Shown: positions 1-12,327, numbered from the stretch's first letter. The stretch: DNA of 64,000 nucleotides from Acephala macrosclerotiorum (GCA_014904845.1 MU119211.1:106156-170155); one strand, 5' to 3'. Notes: a model not told the origin generated them from the letters alone. Numbers and translations are program-made.

Positions 1-2903
1 CACTCACTCAAACCTGGCCTTTCTTCCTAGCTTCCGAGTCACGACATGCTCTGATGTCTAACTCTCTAGTTCCAGTGAAATCATGCTGGAATGGGATAGT
101 TGCAATCCAGGAGAACCATTCTACTACGAGCTGCTACTACGATTTTGAGGTATACTAGATAGCCTTGCCAGCCGTCACTTGGAAGGCTCAGAATATTGCC
201 TTATTCACAAAGATAATCCACTGAGTTCGGAACGTGGCTGAACCCAAAGGTGAGGGTGTCATACAACGAGGGAGCGAACAGAGCTGTGCATCCAGAATCT
301 GGCTGATGGCCAAGCCGGGGAGAGAAATGGACAGGTATTTGGAACAATCGATGGGCGCGATGGACTGGATTCCCGCGAAGGATCACAGAACAGTATATCG
401 TCGACAAGAGAATTGAAAGGTGGCGGAATGAGACTCAGCAACGAGGCAAGAACCATGACCACATTAGGGCACAATGTATAATTAATGAGATGCAAGTTCT
501 TGTACAAAACGGATGGGCTCATGTTTAGACCAAAATAACAAAAGACACCAGGAACGAGCCGAAGCAACAAGCAGAGAACGAGGCCTTTCCCTAACTTGTA
601 TATTTAAAATCGTCTTCCTTGCATACTAGTGTCAGAGTCTAAATCTCACATCCTCAAAAGGACAATCAAGTGTCCTGCCTAGGCAGAAAAGCCGCGCTCG
701 GTCTGCTGTTGTGATCCTAGCTCACGCAAGTCATTCCTTCAAGAATTGAACAAGAATGTCCAGGCAATGCAGGGACACTGAGACCGCTAGACAGCATGTC
801 TTCCTGAATTTCTCAAGGAGGGCGGCGAATGAACGTGCTGCGGTTCTCGTTTGTGCTGCTGTATGCATTGCGTGTGCCGGGCTGGGCAGAAGGCACCATT
901 GTAGACAACTATCAGACGGCGCTTCCATTCAGCGTATTGATAAATTGTAGTACAGTATCTCTTGATTTGGTGTTCTACGAAAAGTAGTTGACTAACTGGT
1001 ATGGAGCAACGCATGGGTTGTGAGATCGGAACTGCTCAGCTCTGTTCCTCGATGCCAGCAGTGATTCGAACTTGAAGTCTTCGTCGCTGTCCCCGAAAGC
1101 TCTCAATCTTGAAGCCGTTCTCCTACTTCGGACCGAAGCTATGGCGAAATTTGGGGACGGCGTATCAGTATAAGGGACGATCGAAGCCACGTGGCTGGGC
1201 CTTCCTCGAGGTGATTCGTCCAAAGCTCGCTTCCATGCCCAAGCCTGAATGCTTCCATCTTGTGAAGAAAATCGCAACTCCGTGGCGCTTATAGTGCTTG
1301 AAGTCATATGATAGTCTGTGCGACATCTTGACATCTTTTCATTCCAGACCCGATGTTGTGTATGACCAGTCTAACCTCGACATGCGGGCAGACCGTCCCA
1401 GAAATATGCCGCAGTCAAACTCTTGCGCAAAATATACACACTCTGTAGGCGATGGATCATGCATCCTTCAACAACACTAAGGTGTTATTTTTGAGATCCT
1501 GAGACGCACAGCCCGGGGAGCGTAAAGAGGCGTACTGATAAGCCGTTGTATCTGTGCAGGGTTTTCATGCTATGTAACCTTTTGCAGGTAGAGCAGACGA
1601 CGTAATGGGATATATCAAGGGCAATTGGCGGATGATTGAGGATGGCAGTGCAGCAGGTCTCTGTCGCTCTTGAGAGCGTGAAGGCAGTGTTGGAAGTGAT
1701 CCATTGACCTTCTCTTCCGTCGTTTACGTAGCTCAGCTCCAGCTCTTTAGCCTAGTATCTATATCTCCTGCTTCCTGCTGCCTACCTCTGCCCAAGTATT
1801 GTCGTCGAAAGGGGATTCGGACGTGTGTGATTGAGTAAGGTGAGAGTTCGTCAATTCGGACGCCCGTGGATTAAAGGCTGAAAAGATGGCTCTTGAATCT
1901 AATACTGTAATGTTAGCAGAAATATAATTTGCATGGCAGATGATCAGTCAGGCAATCCATGTGCAGAAAAATATTGTGAAAAAATGATGTTGAGGGGGAT
2001 AATCTTGAGGAGGTAGGTATATTGAAGACGGGGTCTGGAGGAAGTGTCATTTGGACTGATGAGCTAATAGACACCTTGCCTTATATGGACTAGTCCCAAA
2101 TCATTGAACTAATTTCACTCAAACTTCTTCTGCAACACATCGCACTTCGCAAAGCATACAGAAGTCAATGCGGCTTTCCCAGCTCCTGCGTCTACTACAC
2201 AGCTTCAACTCGAACAATGGCATGCAAGTTGTTGACGACCTTCTGCTCGGTGCTTATCGCAGTGCAAGGACCCAAAACTCGATGGCCACTCCACCATTCT
2301 CTGCGGCACGGACCGAACTTGCGATCTCATTCGGTGCCTCGTGGAGGGTGCATGTCCAGGATATAGATGATGACTTGCCTGATGTTCCCCTGCATGTCAG
2401 CTCAGCCTCGTATTGACATTCTTGGGAGGGAGGAACATGCGGGGTTCTTAATTGTTTCTTTCCTTTCTGGTTTGTTCGCTCTCGACAATTGACACTTCGT
2501 CAAGCATAGGAAACATCGAAAGTATTTATTTTCAAGTGGAAAATATTGTCTGTCAGCACCTGCCAAGGGTTCGGTTCGAGCTGCAGGTCCTTTTGGCCTT
2601 ATGGGTCGTGGTGCTTTCGTCCTGCACCTAATCAGCACTTGCCCTTGCTAAGTTTAGTTTTTACATAAATTGCATACGGAGGATTCGGACGAGTACAAGG
2701 ATAAGCAGGAAGTCTCTCTTACCATCGTGCTTACCTCCTTGTAATCGAGAAGCTCCCCTCAGTGCTTTATTTTCCTTTGAGCTCCTCATTTCCTACTTGC
2801 ATTCAATTGAGTTGGTATTTTGTCGCTTGAACTCGCAAGCCCAAGTCGAGCGAAGAGAACCAATAAAATCAAGCTGCAAGAAAAAGAGAAAACAAGAGGT
2901 AAA
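1..2903. other. no convincing gene
   Basis: Only short, mutually overlapping ORFs without family features are present. The best-looking is an ATG at 2168 with an 82-codon frame. An alternative ATG at 2217 begins a signal-peptide-like stretch (MACKLLTTFCSVLIAV), and a cysteine-rich stretch follows one base out of frame up to about 2380. I cannot support either as a gene. The last few hundred bases are presumably the upstream region of the gene that starts at 2904. Confidence 0.5.
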
Positions 2904-4663
2904 ATGAGCTACTACGACTCAATCCACAATCTCTTCCTCGGACGCCTCTCCTCGCTCTCCAAATCCATAATTTTGTCGGCCCTCAAACAACTGAAGAATG
3001 GCAAACTCACCATCCATGTCCAAGAACAAGACAGAGACGATCCAAAGGAAACTCTTGTTTTTGGAACCGAGAAGCCAGAGGCCGAGATCACGATCAGGAG
3101 TAAGAATGTGTGGACGAGGATGGTTGTGAATCTTGACTTGGTTGGTCTACCCCCTCTCGTTTGCCACGCTTGTTCAAGCACCCAACCACGGGTTAGGAAA
3201 AGGAGATGCCTAGGCGAAGCCAATGAACTCAGTCTAATAAAGCAACAGGGTCTGGGAGAAGCTTACATGCTGCGCGAGCTCGAATGCGATGATCCAGTCA
3301 AGCTGCTCCTGTTCTTGGTTGCCAATTGAACTCCCTTGAGCAATCCTGTTGGCGCCTTCATCCTTCAAGTCTTGCCAAAGTAAGAATAAAACATCTTTGC
3401 CCAGGTTTTGAGGCATATTGAGCGAGAAGCACAGAGACAGATTCAGAGCTCTATCATGAACGTAGTGCTAATAGAAACCCCCGTCAGACTTCAACGCCTC
3501 CTTCTAAATCCCTCCAACACCGAAACCAATGCTCTCCAAAACGCCAAGTCCCACTACGATACTTCAAACTCGCTATTTGCATCCTTTCTTTCACCAGATA
3601 TGATGTACTCATGCGCCCTCTGGAAACCCAGCTCTGAGCTCAAACCAGGAGAAGAAGAAAGCCTCGCAGATGCGCAGATCAGGAAGGTGCATAACATTAT
3701 TGACAAGGCGAGGATAAAGAAGGAGCATCATGTTTTGGATATCGGAGGCGGATAGGCATTTTTGGCGATTGAGGCTGTGAAGAAGACGGGGTGTAAGGTT
3801 ACGGTTACGACGTTGAGTGTGGAGCAGAAGGCGCTGGGCGAGCAGAGGGTTAAGGATGCGGGGTTGGAGGATAGGATTGAGGTGATCAACCTTTCTTATT
3901 AGTGGCGGACGTTGAGAAACCGGAGCCCTTCGTGGATAGTCGAGACAATATGGATTGGGATGGAGTTGCTGACACTACACAATAGATCCTCCTGGTCGAC
4001 TACCGCAAGACCCCAAAACCCGAAGGAGGCTATGACCGGATCATCAGCATCGAAATGCTCGAGCACGTAGGGAAACAATACATGGACGGCTACTTCACGG
4101 CCATAAACTCCATGCTCAACCCCACCCACGGTATCATGGTCATCCAAGGAATCATCGTCATCCACCAAATCCACGACAATCCCACAGGCGTAGATAATTT
4201 CCTCGATCGCTATATCTTCCCTGGCGGCTATCTAGCTTCTGTTCCGAGACTTCTTAATGCGATTAATGTGGGATCGAAGAGTGAGTTGGAGGTTGAGTGT
4301 GTGCAGAGTATTGGACCGCATTATGTGAAGACGCTCAGGAGTTGGAGAGATAACTTTTTGAGGAATTGGCCCGCGATTAGAGAGGAGTTTGAGGAGAGTA
4401 GGAAGGGGAAGGGGGAGGTGGATGGGAAAGTGTCGGAACATGAGGTTGAGGCTTGGAGGCGGAGATGTTAGTCCCTACTTTTCCTTTCAGGCCTCTTGGT
4501 GTTTGGGATTACCCGACTCTGCTGTGCGATGCTCACCAAAATCCTAGGGATCTATTACTTCTCGTACTGTGAAGCAGCTTTCCGAGCTGGTGTCATCGGA
4601 GACCAAGTCGTGGTGGCTAGGAGAAGACCATCTCCCGAGGAAGCGGATGGAATCCCGTTGTAG
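2904..4663 (+). pseudogene. cyclopropane-fatty-acyl-phospholipid synthase-like methyltransferase, one nonsense codon
   Basis: Enzymes of this family transfer a methylene group from S-adenosylmethionine to unsaturated fatty-acyl chains of phospholipids. By splice consensus the exons are 2904-3140, 3249-3317, 3405-3881, 3986-4466 and 4548-4663, a continuous 460-codon frame. Visible family blocks are GLGEAYMLRELECDD before the core, SHYDTSN, the SAM-binding DIGGG, the second motif DYRKTPKPEGGYDRIISIEM with LEHVG, and the C-terminal WIYYFSYCEAAFRAG. The only lesion is TAG at 3753-3755 (codon about 219), directly after DIGGG, where the family has tryptophan; TGG to TAG fits. Two donors are GTTGGT and GTTGCC, which are unusual. 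The gene is otherwise full length, so the break looks recent, or it could be an allelic or sequencing difference. The first ATG in a good context is 2904. Confidence 0.8.
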
Positions 4664-5343
4664 GTCTTGGAAGATGGAAGTGCCGAGCACGTTGACGAAA
4701 TCTTGACGAGTATGAAATGAAAAGCAGGTTCAGATCAACAGCAGCAGCTGATTTCTAGGATCCACGGGTGTCGCTGACCTGCTCGCTGGTTTCCTGATGC
4801 ACTTGTTTTCGAGTCGTGGCCTTTTTGCATGAGAATACAGACATATCGAGTGACTTTCTGTCGACATGAAGAAGAGGGTCCAAGAATTCGATAAAAACCC
4901 GAAGAGAAACATGAATTGCAAGCAAGTGTTTCAGAAAGGCCAATGGCTGACGACAGCAGGCGTTCATGACCTGTAGCAACGATAACAATAAAGAGACAAT
5001 ATTTTTCAATATCACAACTGACTATGATTTCATCCCGCCGACAGCTTAGTTTCCAACGCTGAATTATAGTGCTCGGGTCGACCTTTTCAATGTCATAACA
5101 AGGAACGCAACGACCAAAGCTAGTCTTCTGTGGGGTGAATCACTGCTGTATGGGATCATTTCTAAAAATCAGTTTTACTAAAGGCTAAACATAACCAGAT
5201 CTCAGGATTGGTCCTTCATCTCGAACGAAATGCAGAACACGCTCTGGAACCAAACAGACAACATAAGGAAAGCCACAATACGTAAGCTCCACAACTTCTT
5301 CCGTGACCTCGAATCAAGAACCTAAGTACTGGTAACTGTCCCT
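4664..5343. other. intergenic, nothing recognised
   Basis: About 680 bases between two broken genes. Only short overlapping ORFs with no family signature are present, and I see no repeat or RNA gene here. Confidence 0.5.
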
Positions 5344-6330
5344 ATGCGTATCTTAGACTTCACCCAACCCAACGCCGAAGAGCCCATTCAAGACATCACC
5401 GACCTCGGGTTCTGGGCCATAGACTATCGTTTCATTTCCAACTACGACGGCAACACCTTTTCCAGTCGAAGCATAGACCTCACCGGCAACGCAACGGAAG
5501 CATTGCTTTCCCGTCCCACAACACAACTCCGAACATCTGGCTCGCCTCCGACAGTCTAGCCAAATCCTTCTACTCAACCATCCTAACCGACCTCGACCAA
5601 ACCAGCGCTATACCAAACATCCTCACGCACGCAACGGCTTTGCAACACTTTAGTCAAAACTTGACTTCTGTGCAACGATAGATCGTGAATGCGATCCCTG
5701 GCCCTGCAAACGATAGTTATGAAGCGTTGAAAGGCTAGACGGGGTGCGTTGAATATGTCTGCTGTTGTGATACCCCATGAAATATCTGTGTCAGGGCTGA
5801 AACGCAAGTCTTCGGGACGCTGTTTGTGTCTATTCCAGTGGCGGATCGGTGTCCATGCAAGCATTGTGGAAGATCTTTACTCTGTGCACGGGGACGTGGC
5901 TCACGCACCATGATCCAAGAGGTAAGAACTTGTCTTCCCTTCATTGGTTCCGATTAACGATCGTGTCCATAGCCAATTATTGTTCTGCATGTGAAAAACG
6001 AACCGATGTTGCGCTCGACGATCTCTCAAACACAAGCCGAAAGGGGAAGCTGTGGAGTCGGAGCAGGAGCTTTTCAGTCATCCTCGAGAGCCAGAGATAT
6101 CGCGAAGCAGCAGGAATTACTCTCGGCTGGAATCATACGATGGGGTCGAAGGAGCCAATATTCCAGAACGGGACTCTGACATTTGGCACAGCGGGAAAAC
6201 GAGCGATCTCATCTTTGGCGATTTTCCGCTCATAAATGGCAACGATATTAAATTTCTAAAAGAGGAAAAGAAAGCATCTGCGATATCACGAATGGGCGTG
6301 TATTGGGAATTGATCAGAAATAACTTCTAG
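5344..6330 (+). pseudogene. decayed fungal hypothetical membrane-protein gene
   Basis: The region reads as one protein only if frames are switched and stops ignored. It begins at ATG 5344 with MRILDFTQPNAEEP. A one-base shift near 5515 leads into IWLASDSLAKSFYSTILTDL, followed by QHFSQNLTSVQR, a TAG at 5680-5682, IVNAIPGPANDSYEALKG and a second TAG at 5737-5739. Both TAGs sit where glutamine would fit. Further shifts lead to LFVSI.VAD and MQALWKIFTLCTGTWLTHHD, which resemble the C-terminal membrane segment of a common fungal family of unknown function. A plausible intron (donor after DPR, acceptor near 5972) leads to NYCSACEKR. I recognise only the general protein type, not a function. Confidence 0.5.
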
Positions 6331-7348
6331 CATCATCAAGCAAGCCCCTTAGGGTGAAGAACATAGTGCGAGGCTCTTACGAGTTTTAGGCCTTCCAAAA
6401 CTCCTTCATACATTTGACCTATTATTCGGGTCATTGGCGGGTTGAGAAGTGTCATTTAAACCTATACGGCATATCGCCGAAGCTGTTTAGCCAGCACACG
6501 ACATTGGTCAACTTGACCACTTGGTCTCTTATTGTCTTCGAAGCAACGCTCTCGGACCTTGAGTACTTGGGCAATGGGAGATGAGAATAGTATAGCAACT
6601 GAAGCAACGTATATTCGCGGGTCGGACAATTTTACTAGGAAAAGTTTTCAAAACTCGACCGAGATCCACTTTTAATTAGCAGGCTATCTTCATAACTAGC
6701 TGCTTCCAAAACGTTTGCTTTTAAAGCTACAGAGTAGAGAATTAACTTGCAAGTCTAGAGCTTCAAAAGCAGATAGCATGTTAAGGACGAATAACGAAGG
6801 TTTGGCACTTGCTGGACCCGAGGATAGAATGCTCGCAGGAAAGTACTTCGATGGAAGAGTGACTATTGTCGTGGTGTGTTCGGGAGCATTTGGAGAATCG
6901 ACGTAGACCGGTAGAGCTTTGACAACAGCGAGGAGTGGAAATCGCAGCTTCTAGCTCAAACCCAAGCACCATATAATTCCTGCCGCCCCATCGCTGCGAG
7001 TGTATTGTTTGCCTAGCCTCACCAGAAAAACACCTGCTCCTTCGATTCTCAATCCGTTGGATCTCCGGGTCGTAGCCTGCTCGGGTTAGTTCACCTAGTT
7101 CCGCATCCACGCAGTGTCTGCAGATCTATCACAATCAAAGAGATCATAACTTGGGAGACCAGAAAGGCGCTGTATGATTTTGTACAAGCAAGCAACCCTG
7201 ACTACCGAAATTCTCGCCTTATTTCATGCTAGCAGCAGCCGTGTAATTTTGCCCATTCGTCCCTGAATAGCCCAAATCAAGGCAAAATTCTGTTCTCCCA
7301 TATTCGCCATGATGTAGGTAGGGTCGTTGCTTGCGCGAGATCAACTTT
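6331..7348. other. intergenic, includes the EGD1 3' region
   Basis: No gene-like ORF on either strand. The last 100-200 bases before 7349 are expected to hold the 3' UTR of the minus-strand EGD1 gene. Confidence 0.5.
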
Positions 7349-8116
7349 TTACTCAACCTTGTCCTCGAAGTTCTCCCCCGCAACCAGATCTGGAATATCA
7401 TCGTCGTCATCGTCCTTCTTGTCATCACCACCTTCGGCCTTCTGCATGGATTGGTATGATTCGGCGAGCTTTCTGAGGGAGGCGAGGGAGTCGGGGCCGA
7501 GTTGGTTGAGGATACCGGGGACGAGTTCTGTCAATTCCTTGTCTTCACCGTTACCGTAGATAGCGAAGGTGTTTGATGGGACGGCGGCGTGGACTATAGA
7601 GATTCGTCATGTTAGCTTGTGATCTTGAGAGCTTCCTACTCTTCCACATAGAAGAATCGTACCCTTTGGTGCAGCAAAGTGGATGACGTTGCCGTCAGAC
7701 TTGAACATGTTGACCTCCTCAATGGCTTGGATAGGTTGGACATTAAGCTTCTTCAGTGCGGTCTGCAGCTTCTTGTCGTCTGTGCCAGCGCTCTTGTGGA
7801 CCTTCTTGACCTTTCTTCTTGGTGTGCCCTTTCCGCTGTTCACCGTTTGTCAGCAAATGTCCAACGAACCACCTTTTCCTCTATCTTGTTCGCAGAGTTT
7901 ATAATGTAGTATTTGAGCTTGAGGATTGTATATTCAGGAGATATCAACGTACCCTAGGGTAAAGGTTAGCTATTGTTCATTGAGGCTGACCAATGGAGCA
8001 TGTGCGCTCGGATTCCCGGTACCACCAAGACATCAAAACAACCTCTAACAACAACTCAGATGAGACTCACCAATTCGCACCGACTGCTGCATCTTCTTCA
8101 ACTTTTCCATATCCAT
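7349..8116 (-). CDS. EGD1: nascent polypeptide-associated complex subunit beta (NAC beta / BTF3)
   Basis: The beta subunit pairs with NAC alpha (Egd2) at the ribosome exit tunnel and shields nascent chains. The predicted 154-aa protein has the ribosome-binding basic motif RRKVKK at residues 22-27, the NAC domain (about residues 30-95, [20 protein letters not shown]) and an acidic tail. Exons on the minus strand are 8116-8071, 7953 alone, 7835-7663 and 7593-7349, 465 nt in total. The one-base exon is needed to keep frame. Exon 1 ends ATT G, the single G follows CTAAC-TTTACCCTAG and precedes GTACGT, and exon 3 begins CGGAAAGGG. Together they give [10 protein letters not shown], the sequence I expect for this family. 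Splicing 8070 directly to 7836 would shift the frame. ATG 8116 gives the conserved start [16 protein letters not shown]. Confidence 0.93.
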
Positions 8117-9399
8117 GATTGCGGTAGTAAGACCTTCGTCGGAGATGAGGAGGGTCGAAGGGAGGGGATGAGGATTGTGAGGCTGTAGGCGCGACTGTCA
8201 GCGTTTTGCTCTTGTTGAGTGGTCCGCAGATAGGTTCTAAAGATTGCGGAGATGGCGGTGATACGTACAGGTGTGTATGTCGAGGTCTTCCTAGGATTGC
8301 AGACTCGTGATGAGGTTGGCGTAGGATCGCGATGTTCTTTGTGGGAGCGCTAAGACTCTGCAAATTTAGGCGAGGATCCCATAACATCATCTCATCTCAA
8401 CTTTTAACAATCATCATCGACTCGACACAGACATTCTAACTCAGATCATTACTTTTTATCTCCATCAACAATTCAAATCTCATATGTCTTTTGATACGAA
8501 GTCGCGAAAGCGCAATTACATGGTGGTAGAGCGATCTTTCAGAATCGTCTTCGGAGATAATTCCCAAGCAATTGTGCAAGTGCATTCCTCATGTCTCATC
8601 ATTTATGCAGCAAAATGTGTACTCTTTGATTGTCTTGTACTGTCACTTAGAATCTATCTTTCGTCTACTTTCAACGTCCTTCAACGCCCTTGACTGTTGA
8701 TATGTTTCACGAAATGATATCTCAAGTCCCTCCTTGCCATTTGAGCAAACCTCCGAACGACTGTGGTCTGATAGCTGTACGCCATCCAGATCATATTTCT
8801 TTTTAAAAAATATACTGTGTATAGCCTAGCCAACATGGTACACCCTCTCCTGGTGTACGCAATTATCCGCACACTATATACGCGAAAATCGAAGAAGATC
8901 AAAACATCGACAGAGTTCGATAGCTTGTAACGCTAGCAATAACAGCTCAAATCTCATGAATATTATACCAGACGATCAGTATTGCTCTTCTCCTTAATTA
9001 GACCCTAATTTCGAGAAGTTTTATCGTCTTGTTCATTAATACCAAAGTGTTAAAGTTGGTAACTTTTTTGGTGTGCGGGTAATTGCGTACACCGGGGAGA
9101 CCCTGCAGGTCCTCGGCTTTTGCGATGTTCCATCCCTGGGATACCTGAATATGACAGCGTGCACGTGACCTCTATCAATTTGGCTGAACCTATCCAGATT
9201 CAGGTATGCATCTAGGAAACGCAGGCCAGTGGGCCTAGTCCATATTCCAAGACAGTCAGAATTAAAAGCAGCGCTCTACGACAACTTCCTTAAAATTTGT
9301 ATATGCGTCTTCGAAATTGAGACATACGCTAAGGATTTTACGGAATTCTCTTCAACGACGAAATAAACTTAAGCCTTCTTTCACTCTTGGAATTGTGAT
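8117..9399. other. intergenic, EGD1 upstream region
   Basis: Contains the upstream region of EGD1. A 69-codon ATG frame at 8484-8693 has no recognisable feature, and I do not call it a gene. No repeat was seen. Confidence 0.5.
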
Positions 9400-9666
9400 A
9401 TGCGATCAGCTATGGAGAAAATCACACTCCAACACGGCCGTATATGGCTTTCCATGAGTGTCATTTGCGGCCTGTTTCTTGCGATTAGTCTCAAATATTG
9501 CCTTGCTTTTCCGCAAAGACTTTTCCTCGGCCCGGATAATAACATTTTACTCCTGATCCTGAAGTTCTTCATCATCGGCTGTGTGGTGGTTATAGTATGG
9601 ATAGCGCACCATTTTCGCCATGTAGCTCGCTATTTCCACTTCAAGCGAGGCGGGAGTTCTGGTTGA
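9400..9666 (+). CDS. small hypothetical membrane protein
   Basis: An 88-codon frame with a real ATG. It has two hydrophobic segments, roughly residues 16-36 (IWLSMSVICGLFLAISL) and 49-68 (ILLLILKFFIIGCVVVIVWI), and a basic C-terminal end. I do not recognise it. Just downstream (9677-10012), coding-like fragments in shifting frames (for example LFLQLKNDFNSISHELSF) suggest this may be the intact-looking part of a larger decayed gene. It could equally be a chance ORF. Confidence 0.3.
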   Translation: MRSAMEKITLQHGRIWLSMSVICGLFLAISLKYCLAFPQRLFLGPDNNILLLILKFFIIGCVVVIVWIAHHFRHVARYFHFKRGGSSG

Positions 9667-10070
9667 TGGTTGTCCCGTGAATATCAATCCATCAAATAGA
9701 CATCCAGAGTACCTGCTTGGACCGGGATATTTCAAAAGGATCAAAACTCTACACAACCAGACGATACACGTCTGGAGATTCCCATGTCAATTATGGCTTT
9801 TTTCTCGATTTCTTCGCTTCCTACCTGACATCGGCAGTGGCGCTCTGCTGGAAAGACTTGGACCAATCACTCGCCGCCAAGCATCTTCGCCCTTGTCTTC
9901 CTGCAGCTCAAAAATGACTTCAACTCCATTTCGCATGAGCTCTCATTCACCGGAGAAGCTGCATCAAACTCTCACGCATTGCAGAGGATCCTCTGATGAG
10001 CCCAGGAGCTGAAAGAATCAAATAGTTTGGAACATCCTCCCGTCGCCCCGCGCATCAATCGACAACCAAT

Positions 10071-12327
10071 ATGAGCGTTGATGGCCCAACAACGCTTCCG
10101 CTATACCATTACCTTCCTCTTTCTCAGACTGACAGCATCCGACTAATCAAGCTTCAACCATCCCAAGACAGAGGTAAGCCCTCCTTCACAATATCCCGAG
10201 GCTCCCGGGACACTCTAGTCTCCTCGGAGTATTTGAAATGAAGATACTGACACTCAAAATCTTGGATAGGAGCTCCGATAAGATGTAAACTCATTTATAC
10301 CACATTGTCTCAGCGAGAGGATGACATTACCGATCACTATACGGCCCTGTCGTATGTTTAGGGAGATGCCTCAATCACAACAGACATCATTGTTGACGAG
10401 GACCATCGATTACAGGTAACTGCCAGTCTCAAGTGCGCACTGCGACACGTAAGAGATCCGAGGAGGGTCTTCTATGTCTGGGCCGATGGCGCTTGCATTA
10501 ATCAAGAGAACATTGAAGAACGAAATCAACAAGTCCGGCAAATGGGCCGTATCTACAGCTGCGCTACCCATATAATCATGTTCCTGGGTACTGACGAGCT
10601 TATCATGGATGGTTTCTCGAAGCTCCTCAATTTGAGTACTGCGGACAAGGACTTCGAATCTGTTTCCGCGGCACTTAATCTATTGAAAAGCCCCTGGTTC
10701 TATAGGCAAGTCTCATCTTCTCGGAGCAGGCCCCTTTCTTCTCTAATTGGAGAGTTCTGAGTGCCTCGAGATGTCCGCGACATTCCGCTCTCCCCCTCAA
10801 AGCGCTAAAACTAAGAATGTTAACCGTCATAGAATTTGGATCTACCAGGAGCCGGCCATGTCTCGCGATCCAAAGGTTCAATATGGACACATCCGATGCT
10901 CGTGGGAAGGGCTCTGCAATATGATCGAAGGCCTAGAATATCTTTCCACGAAATACAAGGTTCCAGCAGGCCAACTCCGGAGACTAGAGGACTTTTCGGA
11001 GATCGTGCTTCATATGCAGAGAGACAGGCATTCATACCAAAGGACATTATTGAACAATTTGACGTGGCGTGATGTGGATAGGCTCGTCATGTTTCATGAT
11101 TTTACGACCACGCTTGCTGCACGAAGAGGATCCGATGATTCTGATTCCCGAGACATGATTTTTGCCCATCTGGGCATGATGAGAAACACCGATATCTAGG
11201 CTGATTACGGACAATCTACTAAGGAAGTCTATGAAAATTTCGCTCGACGACAAGTGACGGAGACGTATAGTCTCGAACTGCTTGGCCACGTCGAGGACGT
11301 CCCGCTCGAGAGAAGAAGGCCTGGACTGCCATCGTGATCTCCCGATGTAAGAAGTCCACATTTCATTTATGTTGTACTCTCTAGGAAATGCCCTAATTTT
11401 CAGGTACTGTCTAAGTGGAATGTTTTCTCATTTTCTCGATCACTCGTATCGAGCGCGACCGGGAAGCTGCTGACACTCTCAATTTGTAGTGGACTGTCAG
11501 ATCCCTCAATGTCCAACCGATCAATAGAGATCTTCAAGTGAAGAACCTACGAAAGATACCACTCAAACTGCTCCGTGAATTGCTAGAGCCCATTGGAAAC
11601 TCCAGGGTCTGAGGGATTATCAAGCTTTCTAGTTTCAGTTTCCATCATATCAGCATCTCTGCTCCTTTGGACGCTACTTTTGCCAATTAGACGACATTAA
11701 CTCCATTCTAGATGATATCAACGTCGATCCAGACCCTGCAGCATTGAGGACATGGGATCCCAAGGAGAAAAACTTTGCGTGCCTCCTGAAATATGTCTCG
11801 AAGAAGGTAGGCACACGGTGAATCTACAGCCTGGGTTCTTTGAACCGAGGTCGGAACGCTTGCCTCCCGAGGTTTACTTCCGAATCAATGAGTCTGCGAT
11901 ATATTCTGGTTCCGTTATGGAGATACTGGCAAAGAGGTTTAGAGGTAGTGGAAAGCTCCAGCCTGAAAAGGGCAGTTTCAATGAGAAACTTGGTCGAGGA
12001 ATACAGCGGGTATCGAGTATTCTTGAAGGCAGGAGAATCACGTCTACAGGCTACGGTCTAGCTATAGTTCCGGCCTCTACCCTTCCGGGAGATGTCATAT
12101 ATATCCTGGGGGATTCTCGAATCCCTGTTGTTCTTTGGGACATTCCAGAAAGCCCACCTCCGGAGTTAGAAACTGACATCCGAAACACCTTATTCCGGCT
12201 AGAAAACAATAACGTCACGATAAGGCATGTACGATTAGTCGGTCGATGTTTTGTAGACAATCTGCCTGTAGACGTAAGAGTGCCCAATCTTGCTAAAGCC
12301 AAACTAGAAGTTGTTGCGATTCACTGA
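10071..12327 (+). pseudogene. HET-domain (heterokaryon incompatibility type) protein, three nonsense codons
   Basis: HET proteins act in fungal non-self recognition. ATG 10071 begins MSVDGPTTLPLYHY. An intron (donor near 10172, acceptor near 10269) joins to the HET core: TALSYV-stop-GD, FYVWADGACINQENIEERNQ, QVRQMGRIY, and, across an apparent GC-AG intron at 10706-10832, IWIYQEPAMS. The C-terminal block GLAIVPASTLPGDVIYILGD with RLVGRCFVD near 12050-12260 is also typical. Nonsense codons are TAG 10359-10361 (W expected in SYVWGD), TAG 11197-11199 (Q expected, DIQADYGQST) and TGA 11335-11337 (W expected, LPSWSPD). All three fit C-to-T change on one strand or the other. The linker near 11400-11750 is poorly resolved. 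The family is clear; the gene is broken. Confidence 0.85.

Noticed and set aside
3327..3329. Apparent stop TGA in the CFA-synthase-like gene, and TAG at 3900-3902
   Set aside because: Both fall inside introns (3318-3404 and 3882-3985) whose removal joins conserved blocks in phase, so only TAG 3753-3755 is a true lesion.
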